Shown: positions 1 to 8,243, numbered from the stretch's first letter. The stretch is 64,000 bases of DNA from an uncultured Collinsella sp. (GCA_958370325.1 CATXJW010000004.1:1-64000); one strand, 5' to 3'. The notes: generated by a model from the letters alone, not told the origin. Program-made: numbers and translations.

Positions 1-55
1 GAGCACAACCTTGCCAAGGTTGGGGTCGCGGGTTCGAGCCCCGTTGTCCGCTCCA
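1..55 (+). tRNA. tRNA-Gly(GCC), 3' part; starts before the window
   Basis: The first 55 bases are identical to bases 2503-2557 of the complete tRNA-Gly further on. They contain the anticodon arm with GCC in the loop, the T arm, the acceptor 3' strand and an encoded CCA. The D arm and the 5' acceptor strand lie upstream of the window. A terminator hairpin follows within 10 bases, so this is the last gene of its transcript. Confidence 0.9.
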
Positions 56-479
56 AACGCAGCAGCCCGACTACTACGGTAGCCGGGCTTTTTCGTACCC
101 ATCGCTTGGGCTCGAACCCGAGAGGGAGCGAGCGTTAAGCAAACGCGGAGCGTTTGTAGCGAGCTGGCGAGGACGCCGGCAGGCGGCCGAAGCCGGTGCG
201 GATCCGCGAAGCGGATACGCGGACGCCCCGTTGTCCGCTCCAAACGCAGCAGCCCGACTACTACGGTAGCCGGGCTTTTTCGTACCCATCGCTTGGGCTC
301 GAACCCGAGAGGGAGCGAGCGTTAAGCAAACGCGGAGCGTTTGTAGCGAGCTGGCGAGGACGCCGGCAGGCGGCCGAAGCCGGTGCGGATCCGCGAAGCG
401 GATACGCGGACGCCCCGTTGTCCGCTCCAAACGCAGCAGCCCGACTACTACGGTAGCCGGGCTTTTTCGTACCCATCGC
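39..479 (+). repeat. 187-bp tandem repeat made of tRNA-Gly tail, terminator and spacer
   Basis: Two complete copies (39-225 and 226-412) and a partial third (413-479) follow each other with a period of exactly 187 bp. Each copy begins with the last bases of the tRNA-Gly gene (T-arm 3' strand, acceptor strand and CCA), followed by the terminator hairpin and a spacer. The spacer has short GAA- or GGA-loop hairpins and a stretch equal to the reverse complement of the tRNA T arm (GGGCTCGAACCCG, near 108-120 and 295-307). After 480 the sequence diverges. No protein gene is supported in 56-606; the short open frames here are by-products of the repeat. Confidence 0.85.
64..93 (+). terminator. Rho-independent terminator after tRNA-Gly, copied at 251 and 438
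   Basis: The stem AGCCCG-A-CTAC pairs with GTAG-C-CGGGCT around a TACG loop and is followed by five T. The same hairpin recurs at 251-280 and 438-467 as part of the tandem repeat. Confidence 0.85.
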
Positions 480-606
480 CCGGGCTCGCCCCCTCTCGGG
501 AGCGAGCGTTTGGGGCGTGGCTGTGGCGTTGTTTGCCGCGAATGTCCGCTTTGGGCGTATCATCGTGGGCATCTCGCAAAACCTCGTTGCAAGGGAGGCT
601 CATCCC

Positions 607-2340
607 ATGGCTATAGAAAAGTCCTCGTCGCGCTCATGGATGTCCGATGCCGCGATCTATCAAATTTACCCGCGCTCGTTTAAGGATTCGACTGGTTCGG
701 GTCTGGGCGATATCGCGGGCATTACCCAGCAGATGGACTATCTTGAGCGGCTGGGTATCGAGGCCATCTGGCTGAGCCCGTTTTACCCATCGCCTCTTGT
801 TGATGGCGGCTATGATGTGGCGGACTACTGCGATGTCGACCCACGTCTCGGCTCGCTTGACGACTTCGATGACATGATCGCTGCGGCTCACGCGCGCGGC
901 ATCAAGGTCATCGTCGACATCGTGCCCAACCATTCATCCAACCAGCACCCCTGGTTCAAAGCCGCTCTTGCCGCCGGCCCCGGATCGCCCGAGCGCGCCC
1001 GTTATATCTTCCGCGATGGTCGCGGCGAGCACGGCGAGCTGCCTCCCACCAATTGGAATGCCAACTTTGGCGGCCCCGCCTGGACGCGCGTCGCGGACGG
1101 TCAGTGGTATCTGCACATGTTTACGCCCGAGCAGCCGGACTTTGACTGGTCGTGCCCCGAGGTTCACGCGTTCTTTTGCGACGTCCTGGCGTTTTGGAGC
1201 GATCGAGGCGTCGATGGCTTTCGCATTGATGTGGCGCACGGTCTCGCCAAAGATCTCGACCGCGATGACCTCGACCGGTGGCATCTCGCCGAGGGCGATG
1301 ACATGGTTGAGGACGGCACCCATCCGCTGTGGGACCGCAACGAGGTCCACGAGATCTATCGCGAGTGGCGCCGCGTGTTCGACCGCTATGATCCGCCACG
1401 CAGCGCCGTTGCCGAGGCGTGGGTGCTGCCCGAGCGCCAGTATCTCTACGCGCGTCCCAGCGAGCTTGGCCAGACATTCAACTTTGAGTTTGCCAAGGCC
1501 ACTTGGACCTATGATGACATGCACGCTGCAATCGAGGAGGGCTTGAAGGCAGCTATAGAATCCGATTCCGCCTCGACCTGGGTGCTCTCCAACCACGACG
1601 TGCCGCGCGTGGCGACGCGCTATGCCCTGCCGCAGATCAAGGCGACGCGCTACCACCAGATTGCGCTCGACTGGCTCTTACGCGACGGGTCGTCTTATGA
1701 CGAGGACCGTGAACTCGGCGAGCGCCGCGCGCGGGCGGCCCTTTTGCTCGAGCTGGCGCTTCCGGGCTCGGCATACGTGTATCAGGGTGAGGAGCTCGGC
1801 CTTTTTGAGGTGGCTGACATTCCGTGGGCTGCACTCGAAGATCCTACTGCGACCAATACGCACGGACCGAAGCGCGAGAAGGGGCGCGACGGCTGCCGTG
1901 TGCCCCTGCCGTGGGTGGCGGCGGACGATCCCGCGCAGGGCGGATCGTTTGGGTTTTCACCGGCGGACGCCGATGCGGCGCCCCATCTGCCGCAGCCTGC
2001 ATGGTTTTCCGATTACGCTGCCGATAGGGAAGAAGCGGACCCGACATCGATGCTTGCGCTCTATCGTGACGCCCTCTGGCTGCGGCGCAAGCTGCGCGGG
2101 TGCGCCAACGATCTCGCGTGGCTCGATCTTGACGGGCGCACCGGCCTTGCGGATGGTGCCGAGGGCGCTGAGGGCGGCGTCATCGCCTATCGCCGCGACA
2201 GCGGCTGGACGTGTGTGACGAACTTCGGTGCAGCACCCGTGGAGCTGCCGGCGGGCAGGGTCCTGCTCACCTCATCACCGCTTGCAGACGGCAGGCTCGC
2301 GCAGGACAGTTTTGCCTGGATCATGCTCGCTGAGTTGTAG
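607..2340 (+). CDS. GH13 family alpha-glucosidase / oligo-1,6-glucosidase
   Basis: This is a cytoplasmic glycoside hydrolase of family 13 that should release glucose from short alpha-glucosides such as isomalto- or malto-oligosaccharides. The 577-residue protein opens with the typical AAIYQIYPRSF strand. The four GH13 regions are visible: DIVPNHS near residue 104, GFRIDVAHG with the nucleophile Asp208, AVAEAW with the acid/base Glu270, and SNHD with the stabilising Asp331. The length fits the oligo-1,6-glucosidase subfamily, and no signal peptide is seen. ATG 607 is chosen because AGGGAGG lies just upstream; the frame is open to 517 without a better start. The exact substrate cannot be read from sequence; trehalose-6-phosphate hydrolase is an alternative. 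The gene appears monocistronic. Confidence 0.9.
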   Translation: MAIEKSSSRSWMSDAAIYQIYPRSFKDSTGSGLGDIAGITQQMDYLERLGIEAIWLSPFYPSPLVDGGYDVADYCDVDPRLGSLDDFDDMIAAAHARGIKVIVDIVPNHSSNQHPWFKAALAAGPGSPERARYIFRDGRGEHGELPPTNWNANFGGPAWTRVADGQWYLHMFTPEQPDFDWSCPEVHAFFCDVLAFWSDRGVDGFRIDVAHGLAKDLDRDDLDRWHLAEGDDMVEDGTHPLWDRNEVHEIYREWRRVFDRYDPPRSAVAEAWVLPERQYLYARPSELGQTFNFEFAKATWTYDDMHAAIEEGLKAAIESDSASTWVLSNHDVPRVATRYALPQIKATRYHQIALDWLLRDGSSYDEDRELGERRARAALLLELALPGSAYVYQGEELGLFEVADIPWAALEDPTATNTHGPKREKGRDGCRVPLPWVAADDPAQGGSFGFSPADADAAPHLPQPAWFSDYAADREEADPTSMLALYRDALWLRRKLRGCANDLAWLDLDGRTGLADGAEGAEGGVIAYRRDSGWTCVTNFGAAPVELPAGRVLLTSSPLADGRLAQDSFAWIMLAEL

Positions 2341-2440
2341 GGGCCTCTTGCGGCGAGTTTGCGTTTGCCTGCGCCTTACGTGGTGGCTGATGTCTTTGCG
2401 AGGTTCGCGAGGGCGTCGCAAAACTTTTCAAAAAAAGTTC

Positions 2441-2469
2441 TTGCATAGGATGCGGGTATCACGTAAGAT
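2441..2469 (+). promoter_or_regulatory. Promoter of the tRNA-Gly/tRNA-Val pair
   Basis: TTGCAT (2441-2446) and TAAGAT (2464-2469) are separated by 17 bp and lie 12 bp before the first tRNA base. An A/T-rich run just upstream may act as an UP element. Confidence 0.75.
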
Positions 2470-2481
2470 TAATCCTCGTAA

Positions 2482-2557
2482 GCGGACATGGCTCAGTTGG
2501 TAGAGCACAACCTTGCCAAGGTTGGGGTCGCGGGTTCGAGCCCCGTTGTCCGCTCCA
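2482..2557 (+). tRNA. tRNA-Gly(GCC)
   Basis: A complete cloverleaf can be drawn: acceptor GCGGACA with TGTCCGC, D arm, anticodon loop TTGCCAA, T arm with GGTTCGAGCC, discriminator T and encoded CCA. The anticodon GCC reads GGC and GGU. It is the second copy of this tRNA in the window. Confidence 0.97.
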
Positions 2558-2560
2558 TTT

Positions 2561-2635
2561 GGGCGTTTAGCTCAGGGGGAGAGCGCTTCCCTGACACGGA
2601 AGAGGTCAGAAGTTCAAATCTTCTAACGCCCACCA
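2561..2635 (+). tRNA. tRNA-Val(GAC)
   Basis: Acceptor GGGCGTT pairs with AACGCCC, the anticodon stem CTTCC/GGAAG encloses CTGACAC with anticodon GAC, and the T loop TTCAAAT and an encoded CCA are present. It lies three bases after the tRNA-Gly and shares its promoter and terminator. Confidence 0.97.
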
Positions 2636-2643
2636 AATGTTCG

Positions 2644-2680
2644 CAGCTCAGAGGCTATGTCCTCTGGGCTGTTTTGTTTT
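2644..2680 (+). terminator. Rho-independent terminator of the tRNA pair
   Basis: An 11-bp stem, CAGCTCAGAGG with CCTCTGGGCTG (one G:T pair), encloses a 6-base loop and is followed by TTTTGTTTT. It starts 9 bases after the tRNA-Val CCA. Confidence 0.9.
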
Positions 2681-2995
2681 GCCACCAAGCACGCCGCCAA
2701 ATAAGCCGCCAAATATTGATCCAAGGTCTGTACGCGATGGTCTTCGCATCCCGTAGAGGTGCCGGCAGATTGCATACGTCCTGGCCGATCGTGACCGCAA
2801 CATGTTGGTCAAGCATAATCTTTTGGATTCTTTTGGCGTGAGCGGCTTGGTTTTGGTAGGATTTGTCAGCGGCGCGGTTGAGGGGGTTTCAAAACTGCCG
2901 TGCAGGTAGTCGAGCTGATAACGTTTTAGCACTCTGCCAAGAGCCCTTCATTTTTAATGCGTCTGCAAAATGACTAATTGCTTTGACCTGCTGAA
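2681..2995. other. Intergenic stretch, no gene recognised
   Basis: About 315 bases between the tRNA terminator and the nrdD control region. Several short open frames exist on both strands, but none has a convincing ribosome site, codon use or recognisable motif. A decayed integrase next to the tRNA was considered, but no catalytic motif could be found. Confidence 0.5.
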
Positions 2996-3043
2996 ACACT
3001 ATATGTTGTGTTTGACTTAAAAAAAGAATACAGGATATAGATG
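2996..3043 (+). promoter_or_regulatory. NrdR box and promoter of nrdD
   Basis: ACACTATATGTTGTGT at 2996-3011 agrees with the NrdR box consensus (ACACWATATWTWGTGT) at nearly every position. NrdR is the ATP/dATP-sensing repressor of ribonucleotide reductase genes and normally binds two boxes spaced by whole helical turns. A weaker second box (about 9 of 16 positions) starts at 3028, 32 bp from the first. TTGACT (3012-3017) and TATAGA (3036-3041), 18 bp apart, form a plausible promoter lying between and over the boxes. The second box is tentative. Confidence 0.7.
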
Positions 3044-3268
3044 CCTCTTTGTCGTATGATAGATGGCGGACAGAGAACGAAGACCTTAACTGCCTCTTTT
3101 GAACGTGTCCTTGAGCCGCTTGATCGGCTCCTGGGAATGTCCGCATGGAGGCTTATGGTTTATCGAGAACACAGATTGCGCGACGGCGCCGCAAGACAGG
3201 GACAGGCCCTGCCGGGCATCGTTTGGCTCTGAAGCGCAATGAGACTACGACGCGAAAGAGGCAAGAGG

Positions 3269-5491
3269 ATGAAGATCATCAAGCGCAGCGGCACCGAGGT
3301 TGTCTTTGACATCGATAAGATCGTCAATGCCATCCGCGCCGCCAACTTGGAGGTCGAGGAGAGCTCTCGTCTAACCGACCGCCAGGTGGTTTATGCGGCA
3401 CAAAACGTCGCCGAGGCATGCGAGAACGCGGGCCACACCGTTTCGGTCGAGGAGATCCAGGATTTGGTCGAGGACGAGATCATGCGTCTCGACTGCTACG
3501 AGGTTGCTCGCCACTACATCATCTATCGCTATGTTCAGAGCCTGAAGCGCCAGAAGAACACGACCGACGACAAGATTTTGTCGCTGATCGAGTGCAATAA
3601 CGAAGAGGTCAAACAGGAGAACTCTAACAAGAACCCGACCGTCAATTCCGTCCAGCGTGACTATATGGCCGGCGAGATTTCCAAGGACCTGACTCAGCGT
3701 GTGCTGCTGCCCCAGGAGATCGTGGATGCCCACAATGAGGGCCTGATCCACTTCCACGATTCCGACTACTTTGCCCAGCACATGCATAACTGCGACCTGG
3801 TGAACCTGGAGGACATGCTCCAGAACGGCACCGTTATCTCGGGCACGCTGATCGAGAAGCCGCACAGCTTCTCGACTGCCTGCAACATCGCGACGCAGAT
3901 TATCGCCCAGGTTGCTTCCTCCCAGTACGGCGGCCAGTCTATTTCGCTGACCCATCTCGCCCCCTTTGTTGAGGTGAGCCGTCAAAAGATTCGCGGCGAG
4001 GTTGCCCGCGAGCTCGAGGAGCTCGGTGTTTCGGCATCTGCCGAAAAGGTCCGTGAGGTCGTTGAGGACCGTCTGCGTGACGAGATCCGTCGCGGCGTCC
4101 AGACGATTCAGTATCAGGTCGTGACCCTTATGACCACAAACGGCCAGGCGCCGTTTGTGACGGTCTTTATGTATCTCAACGAGGCTCGCTCAGCGCAGGA
4201 GAAGCACGACCTTGCCATGATCGTGGAGGAGACGCTTCGTCAGCGCTATGAGGGCGTTAAGAACGAAGCCGGTGTGTGGATTACCCCGGCATTCCCCAAG
4301 CTTATCTATGTACTCGAGGACGATAACGTTCACGAGAATTCCCCGTACTTCTACCTGACCCAGCTGGCTGCCAAGTGCACCGCCAAGCGCATGGTGCCCG
4401 ACTACATCTCCGAGAAGAAGATGCGCGAGCTCAAGCTGTCGAAGGGCGAGACCGCCGGCAACGGCGATTGCTACACCTGCATGGGTTGCCGCAGTTTCCT
4501 GACGCCCGACCGCTCGGGCAACGGCTTTAACAATGTCGCCAACGCGCTGAACTATGACCCGAACAAGCCCAAGTACTACGGTCGCTTTAACCAGGGTGTT
4601 GTGACCATCAACCTGCCCGATGTCGCGTTGAGCTCGCATCAGGACATGGACAAGTTCTGGAAAATCTTCGACGAGCGCCTCGAGCTGTGCCACCGCGCCC
4701 TGCTGTGCCGTCATGAGCGTCTGATGGGTACGCTTTCGGATGCCGCACCGATTCTTTGGCAGTACGGTGCCCTGGCGCGTCTGAAGAAGGGCGAGACGAT
4801 CGATAAGCTGCTCGTGGGCGGCTATTCCACCATCAGCCTGGGGTATGCCGGCCTGTATGAGTGCGTCAAGTACATGACGGGCCACAGCCACACCGAGAAG
4901 GAGGGCACGCCCTTTGCCATGGCCGTCATGCAGCGTATGAACGATAAGTGCGCCGAGTGGAAGGCCGAAAGCGATATCGATTTCTCGCTGTACGGTACCC
5001 CGCTTGAGTCGACGACCTACAAGTTCGCCAAGTGCCTGCAGCGTCGTTTTGGCATCATCCCGGGCGTGACGGACAAGGGCTACATCACCAACAGCTACCA
5101 CGTCCACGTGTCCGAGGAGATCGACGCATTCGACAAGCTCAAGTTCGAGGGCATGTTCCAGCAGCTTTCGCCGGGCGGTGCCATTTCCTACGTCGAGGTT
5201 CCCAACATGCAGGACAACCTCAAGGCTGTCATTCGCGTGATGCAGTACATCTACGACAACATCATGTACGCCGAGCTCAACACCAAGAGCGACTACTGCC
5301 AGGTGTGCGGCTACGATGGCGAGATCCGCATTGTCGAGGACGATGGCAAGCTGGTGTGGGAGTGCCCCAACTGCGGCAACCGCGACCAGGAGAAGATGAA
5401 CGTCGCCCGTCGTACGTGCGGCTACATCGGTACCCAGTTCTGGAACCAGGGTCGAACCGAGGAGATCCGCGACCGCGTGCTGCATCTCTAA
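3269..5491 (+). CDS. nrdD: Anaerobic (class III) ribonucleoside-triphosphate reductase
   Basis: NrdD reduces ribonucleoside triphosphates to dNTPs without oxygen, using a glycyl radical and formate as the usual reductant. The 740-residue protein begins with an ATP-cone allosteric domain (residues 1 to about 95, KIIKRSGTEVVFDIDKIVNAI). The catalytic barrel follows, and four C-terminal cysteines in two CxxC pairs near 677-702 form the zinc site. The radical glycine lies in RTCGYIG near residue 718. The start at ATG 3269 follows AAGAGGCAAGAGG; an upstream ATG at 3239 lacks a comparable site. Its activase NrdG lies 428 bp downstream beyond inverted repeats. Control by NrdR is likely from the box upstream. 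Confidence 0.97.
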   Translation: MKIIKRSGTEVVFDIDKIVNAIRAANLEVEESSRLTDRQVVYAAQNVAEACENAGHTVSVEEIQDLVEDEIMRLDCYEVARHYIIYRYVQSLKRQKNTTDDKILSLIECNNEEVKQENSNKNPTVNSVQRDYMAGEISKDLTQRVLLPQEIVDAHNEGLIHFHDSDYFAQHMHNCDLVNLEDMLQNGTVISGTLIEKPHSFSTACNIATQIIAQVASSQYGGQSISLTHLAPFVEVSRQKIRGEVARELEELGVSASAEKVREVVEDRLRDEIRRGVQTIQYQVVTLMTTNGQAPFVTVFMYLNEARSAQEKHDLAMIVEETLRQRYEGVKNEAGVWITPAFPKLIYVLEDDNVHENSPYFYLTQLAAKCTAKRMVPDYISEKKMRELKLSKGETAGNGDCYTCMGCRSFLTPDRSGNGFNNVANALNYDPNKPKYYGRFNQGVVTINLPDVALSSHQDMDKFWKIFDERLELCHRALLCRHERLMGTLSDAAPILWQYGALARLKKGETIDKLLVGGYSTISLGYAGLYECVKYMTGHSHTEKEGTPFAMAVMQRMNDKCAEWKAESDIDFSLYGTPLESTTYKFAKCLQRRFGIIPGVTDKGYITNSYHVHVSEEIDAFDKLKFEGMFQQLSPGGAISYVEVPNMQDNLKAVIRVMQYIYDNIMYAELNTKSDYCQVCGYDGEIRIVEDDGKLVWECPNCGNRDQEKMNVARRTCGYIGTQFWNQGRTEEIRDRVLHL

Positions 5492-5502
5492 TACCGCTCC
5501 GG

Positions 5503-5641
5503 GGCTGAGCCGAGAGGGCCGCTTGGGCTTTTGCTCGCTATTTCGGACAGTCCTGCGCAAGACGAAGGCCACATTAAGTGGCCTTCTTTGCGTGCGGAAC
5601 TCATATCGAGCAAAAGCCCAAGCGGCCCTTTCGGCTCAGCC
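5503..5641. repeat. Long inverted repeat, 35-bp arms, between nrdD and nrdG
   Basis: The arm 5503-5537 is the reverse complement of 5607-5641 at 34 of 35 positions; the one difference still allows a G:U pair. The arms enclose 69 bases that hold a second, smaller hairpin (5565-5585). In RNA this would make a very stable stem with a nested terminator-like hairpin. It begins 12 bases after the nrdD stop codon. No open frame or transposase is linked to it. Confidence 0.85.
5565..5590 (+). terminator. Hairpin nested inside the inverted repeat, probable nrdD terminator
   Basis: AAGGCCAC pairs with GTGGCCTT around a 5-base loop, followed by CTTTG. The U tract is weak, but pairing can extend on both sides (CGCAAG with CTTTGCG). 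It may end part of the nrdD transcripts before nrdG. Confidence 0.55.
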
Positions 5642-5819
5642 AAGTTGATGTAGCTGAGATGCAGCGCGCAGTCTGCTCACTCCTCGAAGTTCTTAGCGGA
5701 AATAATTCGAGTTGCAGCTGCGATTTACTTGCGATGACGGTTGAGCCGCAACCCAGTTTTTATTGGATCTCTAACCCTATGCTCGATGTTCGCTTCGTTC
5801 ATTGAGTTGTCCTTTGCAT

Positions 5820-5903
5820 GAGGCCGGGACATATCGTCCCGCCCGCAGTTTCGCAGGCCGCAGGCCGAGAATGTTTGAGGACGGGATGATATGTCCCGGC
5901 CTC
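5820..5903. repeat. Second inverted repeat (22-bp arms) just before nrdG
   Basis: The arms 5820-5841 and 5882-5903 match at 21 of 22 positions, the exception being a G:U-compatible change. They enclose a 40-base GC-rich loop. The right arm ends only a few bases before the nrdG ribosome site (GGGAG at 5905-5909), so folding could influence nrdG translation. The rest of 5642-5819 shows nothing recognisable. Confidence 0.75.
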
Positions 5904-5918
5904 CCGGGAGAGTTACCT

Positions 5919-6500
5919 ATGAACTACGCGAACATTAAGTATTTCGACATTGCTGATGGGGAAGGCGTTCGTACTTCTCTGTTTGTGAGCGGGTGCCGTC
6001 GTGGGTGCAAGAACTGCTTTAACTCTGTCGCGTGGGACTTTGCTGCGGGCGAGCCGTTTGATCGCACCGTCGAGGACAAGATTATTGAGAGCCTCGACCA
6101 TCCCTTTATCGATGGTCTGACGATTTTGGGCGGCGAGCCTATGGAACCTGAGAATCAGGCGGGACTCGTTGAGTTTGTCGAGCGTGTTCGTGCCGCTTAT
6201 CCTGTGGGGTCAGGAAAGACCATTTGGTGTTTTACCGGCGACGTGCTCGAGGAGCTTATGCCGGGCGGTCGTCATCATACCGAGGTGACGGACCGCATTC
6301 TTGCCTGCCTCGACATGTTGGTGGACGGCCCGTTTGTTCAAGATCTGTACGATATCTCGCTGCGCTTTAGGGGCTCGAGCAACCAGCGCGTGATCGATAT
6401 GAACGCTACGCGCGCCCGTGCTGAGCGCGAGGGTGTTGCGCTTTGTGATGCGGTTGAACTTTGGCGGGACGATCCGGTCTATTCGACCCATACTATGTAG
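5919..6500 (+). CDS. nrdG: Anaerobic ribonucleotide reductase activating protein
   Basis: NrdG is a radical SAM enzyme that uses a 4Fe-4S cluster and S-adenosylmethionine to install the glycyl radical on NrdD. The 193-residue protein has the cluster motif CxxxCxxC at Cys26, Cys30 and Cys33 (SGCRRGCKNC). The SAM-binding GGEP motif is in LGGEPMEPENQ near residue 70. ATG 5919 is chosen because GGGAG precedes it at good spacing and the family starts there (MNYANIKYFD); the frame remains open back to 5802. It sits downstream of nrdD in the usual order, but two inverted repeats separate them. Confidence 0.95.
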   Translation: MNYANIKYFDIADGEGVRTSLFVSGCRRGCKNCFNSVAWDFAAGEPFDRTVEDKIIESLDHPFIDGLTILGGEPMEPENQAGLVEFVERVRAAYPVGSGKTIWCFTGDVLEELMPGGRHHTEVTDRILACLDMLVDGPFVQDLYDISLRFRGSSNQRVIDMNATRARAEREGVALCDAVELWRDDPVYSTHTM

Positions 6501-6566
6501 CTTGTGGTCGATGCCGGAGGGCGTGGTACCATAGCGCGAACGTGAAATCGGAAAAGTGAGGCCCAG

Positions 6567-7124
6567 ATGGTCGATCAGGAAAAAGTCGAGGCCGCTATTA
6601 AGCTGTTGCTTGAGGGCATAGGCGAGGACCCAACTCGTGAGGGCCTGCTGGAGACCCCGGCGCGCGTTGCCCGTATGTATGGTGAGATCGCCGGCGGCAT
6701 GGACCAGAGTGCCGAGGAGCACCTGTCCAAAACCTTTGCCGTCGCTTCGAACGATTTGGTTATCGAGCGCGACATTACGTTCTACTCGCTGTGCGAACAT
6801 CATCTGCTGCCGTTTTATGGCAAGGCCGCCATTGGTTATATCCCTAACGGTCGGGTGGCTGGGCTTTCCAAGCTCGCCCGCACGGTTGAGGTTTATGCCC
6901 GCCGTCTTCAGCTGCAGGAGCAACTGTGCGCACAGGTTGCCGATGCCCTCATGGATTATCTCGCTCCCCAGGGAGCGATTGTGTTGATGGAGGCCGAGCA
7001 TATGTGCATGACGATGCGTGGCGTGCAAAAGCCCGGCACCAAGACCGTGACGCTTGCTCGCCGCGGCGTCTTTGAGACCGATTCCGCGCTCGAGGAGCGT
7101 TTCTTTAGGATGCTGGGCCGCTAA
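6567..7124 (+). CDS. folE: GTP cyclohydrolase I
   Basis: FolE converts GTP to 7,8-dihydroneopterin triphosphate, the first step of folate synthesis. The 185-residue protein has the family zinc ligands Cys76 and His79 in SLCEHHLLPF and Cys147 in EHMCMTMRG, plus the conserved PARVARM and SKLAR segments. AGTGAGG lies before ATG 6567. The next gene starts two bases after the stop codon, and a dihydroneopterin aldolase follows, so this is a small folate operon. Confidence 0.96.
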   Translation: MVDQEKVEAAIKLLLEGIGEDPTREGLLETPARVARMYGEIAGGMDQSAEEHLSKTFAVASNDLVIERDITFYSLCEHHLLPFYGKAAIGYIPNGRVAGLSKLARTVEVYARRLQLQEQLCAQVADALMDYLAPQGAIVLMEAEHMCMTMRGVQKPGTKTVTLARRGVFETDSALEERFFRMLGR

Positions 7125-7126
7125 CC

Positions 7127-7708
7127 ATGAGAGTCGTTAACGACTTTGCATCGAATACTGACGAGGGAACGCCGCGTCGCGGTTTTATGGCTTCGGGCCT
7201 GGCCCCCTTTGGTGCCATGCCTCGCATTGATTACATTTGTGCCAACGGCCTGTTCCGGCGGCACCTGGGCAACATCGTACAGTTGGAATCGGGGCGCATC
7301 TTCTGCCGCCACGGTATTGGCCATCTGCTCGATGTCGCTCGCATTATGTGGATCAAGAATCTCGAGGAGCAGCTCGAATTTGACCGCGAGGTCATCTACG
7401 CCACGGCACTTCTTCACGATATCGGCAAAGATGAACAGTATGAATCGGGTATATCCCATGATGTTGCAAGCGAACGCGTCGCTGATGCGATTCTCGGCGG
7501 CATGCCCGATGACGTGGCGTTTGAGCCGGCCGATGCCGCAGCCATTAAGACGGCCATTCTGGGCCATCGAAAGCTGCGCGTGAACAGCCAACCGCTTGAG
7601 CGTCTGCTCTATGCAGCCGACAAAGCGTCGCGTGCCTGCTTTGCATGCCCCGCGCGCAACGCTTGCAACTGGAGCGATGATAAAAAGAACCTGTCGATTC
7701 GCGTGTAG
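7127..7708 (+). CDS. HD-domain phosphohydrolase in the folate operon
   Basis: This 193-residue protein belongs to the HD superfamily of metal-dependent phosphohydrolases. Visible metal-ligand motifs are RHGIGH (His62), LLHDIGK (His97-Asp98) and SHD (His111-Asp112). Near the C-terminus a cysteine group (CFACPARNACNW) could bind a metal. Its substrate is not known from sequence. Its place between folE and folB, two bases after folE, makes it a candidate for removing phosphates from dihydroneopterin triphosphate, the step between the two flanking enzymes. That is inference from context; other nucleotide or phosphate substrates are possible. Confidence 0.85.
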   Translation: MRVVNDFASNTDEGTPRRGFMASGLAPFGAMPRIDYICANGLFRRHLGNIVQLESGRIFCRHGIGHLLDVARIMWIKNLEEQLEFDREVIYATALLHDIGKDEQYESGISHDVASERVADAILGGMPDDVAFEPADAAAIKTAILGHRKLRVNSQPLERLLYAADKASRACFACPARNACNWSDDKKNLSIRV

Positions 7709-7751
7709 TTAGTTTGCGCGGTCGGGGTTCTAAACGAAGGAGACGATCGCG

Positions 7752-8237
7752 TTGAGTAACAAGAAACTGCCCGAGAATGCAACCAAGACTGAAGGTGCTG
7801 AGCTCGCCCGCCGTGGAAGGAGCGAAATATCCACCGCAACGGCGGTGCCTCACGTGAGCCATGACGATCTGCGCCATGCCGATCGTATTGTCATTGACGG
7901 CCTTGAGGTTTTTGCCAACCATGGCGTGTATCCCGAGGAGAATGCGCTGGGTCAGAAGTTCATCGTTTCTCTGGTGCTCTATGCCGACCTGCGCGCGGCG
8001 GGGGAGCACGATAACCTGGATGCTTCGATTGACTACGGCTCGGTGTGCCACGATGTCGATGGCTATCTGCGCGAGCATACGTTTAAGCTCATCGAGGCGG
8101 CAGCCGAGGGGACAGCCCAGATGCTGCTGCGCCGTTATCCCTCGCTGCTTGGTGTGCGCATAAAGCTCGATAAGCCGTGGGCTCCTGTTGGCCTGCCTCT
8201 GGCAAGCTGCGGCGTCGAGATCGAGCGCGTGCGCTAG
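7752..8237 (+). CDS. folB: Dihydroneopterin aldolase
   Basis: FolB cleaves dihydroneopterin to 6-hydroxymethyl-dihydropterin and glycolaldehyde. The conserved region starts at DRIVIDGLEVFANHGVYPEE near residue 43 and ends with the typical KPWAP....SCGVEIER. The 161-residue protein has about 40 extra N-terminal residues compared with the family. TTG 7752 is preceded by AAGGAG, so the extension may be real; GTG 7854 would give the usual length but has no clear ribosome site. It is the third gene of the folE operon. No folP or folK is in the window. Confidence 0.9.
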   Translation: MSNKKLPENATKTEGAELARRGRSEISTATAVPHVSHDDLRHADRIVIDGLEVFANHGVYPEENALGQKFIVSLVLYADLRAAGEHDNLDASIDYGSVCHDVDGYLREHTFKLIEAAAEGTAQMLLRRYPSLLGVRIKLDKPWAPVGLPLASCGVEIERVR

Positions 8238-8243
8238 TCGACG

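Noticed and set aside
196..616. Short open frames in the 187-bp repeat
   Set aside because: They repeat with the unit, read through terminators and tRNA fragments, and lack ribosome sites.
2648..2932. Possible integrase remnant next to tRNA-Val on the minus strand
   Set aside because: No Arg-His-Arg-Tyr motif or recognisable recombinase segment could be found, and the frame begins inside a terminator.
4190..5572. A 460-codon minus-strand frame opposite nrdD
   Set aside because: Shadow of the nrdD coding sequence with Leu/Val/Asp-rich nonsense composition and no start signal.
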